Assembly: GCA_964486925.1 (NCBI GenBank)
Contig: CAZAOY010000042.1
Location: 1 to 22,213 of the forward strand
Source of the DNA: CAZAOY01 sp964486925
GTDB lineage: Bacteria; Bacillota; Clostridia; Oscillospirales; Ruminococcaceae
Reading direction: 5' to 3'
Length of the DNA stretch: 22,213 nucleotides
Position numbers and translations under genes: made by a program. Each line of letters starts with the position of its first letter. Positions within the stretch are counted from its first letter, which is position 1. The notes beneath the pieces are model-generated. The model was not told where the DNA came from and searched no databases. It worked only from the letters and a program-made list of their open reading frames with translations. Of the stretch, positions 21,430 through 22,213 are shown piece by piece.

Positions 21430-22213
21430 CTATAGTGAAACGTTTCCTATCGCTTGGATCTGCACATTAGTATCTATCTCATTAAAGGATAAAACATATA
21501 TATTTGGGTTAAACTGTTCAATAAGCCTGTACACATACACACGAATAACGTGACTTGTTAGTACTACCGGTGACTGTGATAGACCTACAAATTTATTTGA
21601 AAGATCAATTATCTGTGTCATTATCCGCTGTATTAAGTCAGGGCTAAGTGAAAGATAGATCCCCTGTTCATTCCTAGATAGGCTAGACAGTATTGTCTTT
21701 TCTACCTCCGAATCAAGTGTAATTACTAAAAGCTGTCCACTACCGCAAAACCGTCTGGTAATTGTACGCTTTAGAGCAATTCTAATCTTTTCAGTTATGG
21801 AATCTACATCATTAGCCTGTGCGGCACCATCTATAATGGTCTCTAATATTGTTCCTAGATCCCTGATTGGTATACCTTCCTTTAATAGGTTAGCAAGTAT
21901 CTTCTGGAAGTTAGCATATGATACTACAGCAGGTACTGCGTCATTTACAAGGTCAGGCGACACTGTTTTTAAATTTTCAAGTAGCTGGGTGATCTCTGCA
22001 CGATTTAGAAGTTCATATGCATGTCGTTCTATCGTTTCGGCAAGGTGGGTTACCATTACCGAAAGCGGATCTATTACAGTGTATCCATACATCTCTGCAA
22101 GATCCTTTTTATCCTGCGTAATCCACTTACTCGGAATTCCGTATGCTGGTTCTATCGTTTCGATACCATCCACTACACCGGTAGCATCAGGTGGTTCTAA
22201 CGCTAGATAGTAG
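21430..22213 (-). CDS. flhA: Flagellar export protein FlhA, C-terminal part
   Basis: This is the C-terminal ~261 residues of FlhA, the export-gate protein of the flagellar type III secretion system. The reading frame is open to the window edge at 22213, beginning YYLALEPPDATG, so the N-terminal membrane part lies outside. The visible portion is the cytosolic docking domain: GIPSKWITQ, YGYTVIDPLSVMVTHLAETIERHAYELLNRAEI, NFQKILANLLKEGIPIRDLGTILETI, and the end FNPNIYVLSFNEIDTNVQIQAIG. It is directly followed by fliA. In Bacillus, flhF and flhG would stand between. Confidence 0.95.
   Translation of the reverse strand, partial: YYLALEPPDATGVVDGIETIEPAYGIPSKWITQDKKDLAEMYGYTVIDPLSVMVTHLAETIERHAYELLNRAEITQLLENLKTVSPDLVNDAVPAVVSYANFQKILANLLKEGIPIRDLGTILETIIDGAAQANDVDSITEKIRIALKRTITRRFCGSGQLLVITLDSEVEKTILSSLSRNEQGIYLSLSPDLIQRIMTQIIDLSNKFVGLSQSPVVLTSHVIRVYVYRLIEQFNPNIYVLSFNEIDTNVQIQAIGNVSL

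Overview
The window looks like a chromosomal segment of a motile, endospore-type Gram-positive anaerobe, most likely class Clostridia. The signs are SigD-type flagellar genes with CheC and CheD, a YtaF-like membrane protein, a 2-hydroxyacyl-CoA dehydratase activase family protein, strong AGGAGG-type ribosome binding sites with several GTG and TTG starts, and moderately AT-rich DNA. I cannot name a genus. I see no tRNA, rRNA, CRISPR array or insertion sequence.

Layout. (1) 47-3937, plus strand: a probable five-gene operon of a TetR regulator, an ABC ATPase, two ABC-2 permeases and a free-standing TipAS-like drug-binding domain. It starts at a sigma-A promoter overlapped by a palindromic operator and ends at a strong terminator. 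It reads as a drug sensing, efflux and binding cassette. (2) 3947-5893, minus strand: a YtaF/MntP-family membrane protein and a CDF metal exporter. The exporter is preceded by a clear NiCo (czcD) riboswitch with its own promoter and a mutually exclusive terminator; its P2 arm carries about 94 extra bases. (3) 5899-7351, minus strand: a two-gene operon of a SAM methyltransferase and a transglutaminase-like protein. (4) 7446-12385, plus strand: an Rrf2-type regulator followed by a two-gene activase system. The latter looks like the usual single ~1400-residue protein split into 970 + 438 residues. Similar inverted repeats lie upstream of both the regulator and the activase genes.

(5) 12454-15873, plus strand: three separately transcribed genes. 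They are an AraC-type DNA-binding domain fused to a GGDEF domain, an unrecognised 248-residue protein, and a family 2 glycosyltransferase, each with a sigma-A-like promoter. (6) 15833-22213, minus strand: the distal part of a flagellar/chemotaxis operon in the order flhA (cut by the window edge), fliA/sigD, two rod/hook proteins, a FapA/DUF342 protein, cheC and cheD. The order differs from Bacillus subtilis in lacking flhF, flhG, cheB, cheA and cheW between flhA and the sigma factor. The last three intergenic gaps hold conspicuous structures: a 15-bp hairpin, a 14-bp tandem repeat, and a hairpin that would hide the cheD ribosome binding site.

Most of the proteins belong to known families. The best candidates for something new are the enlarged NiCo riboswitch, the TipAS-ABC operon, the split activase under a probable Rrf2 regulator, and the AraC-GGDEF fusion.
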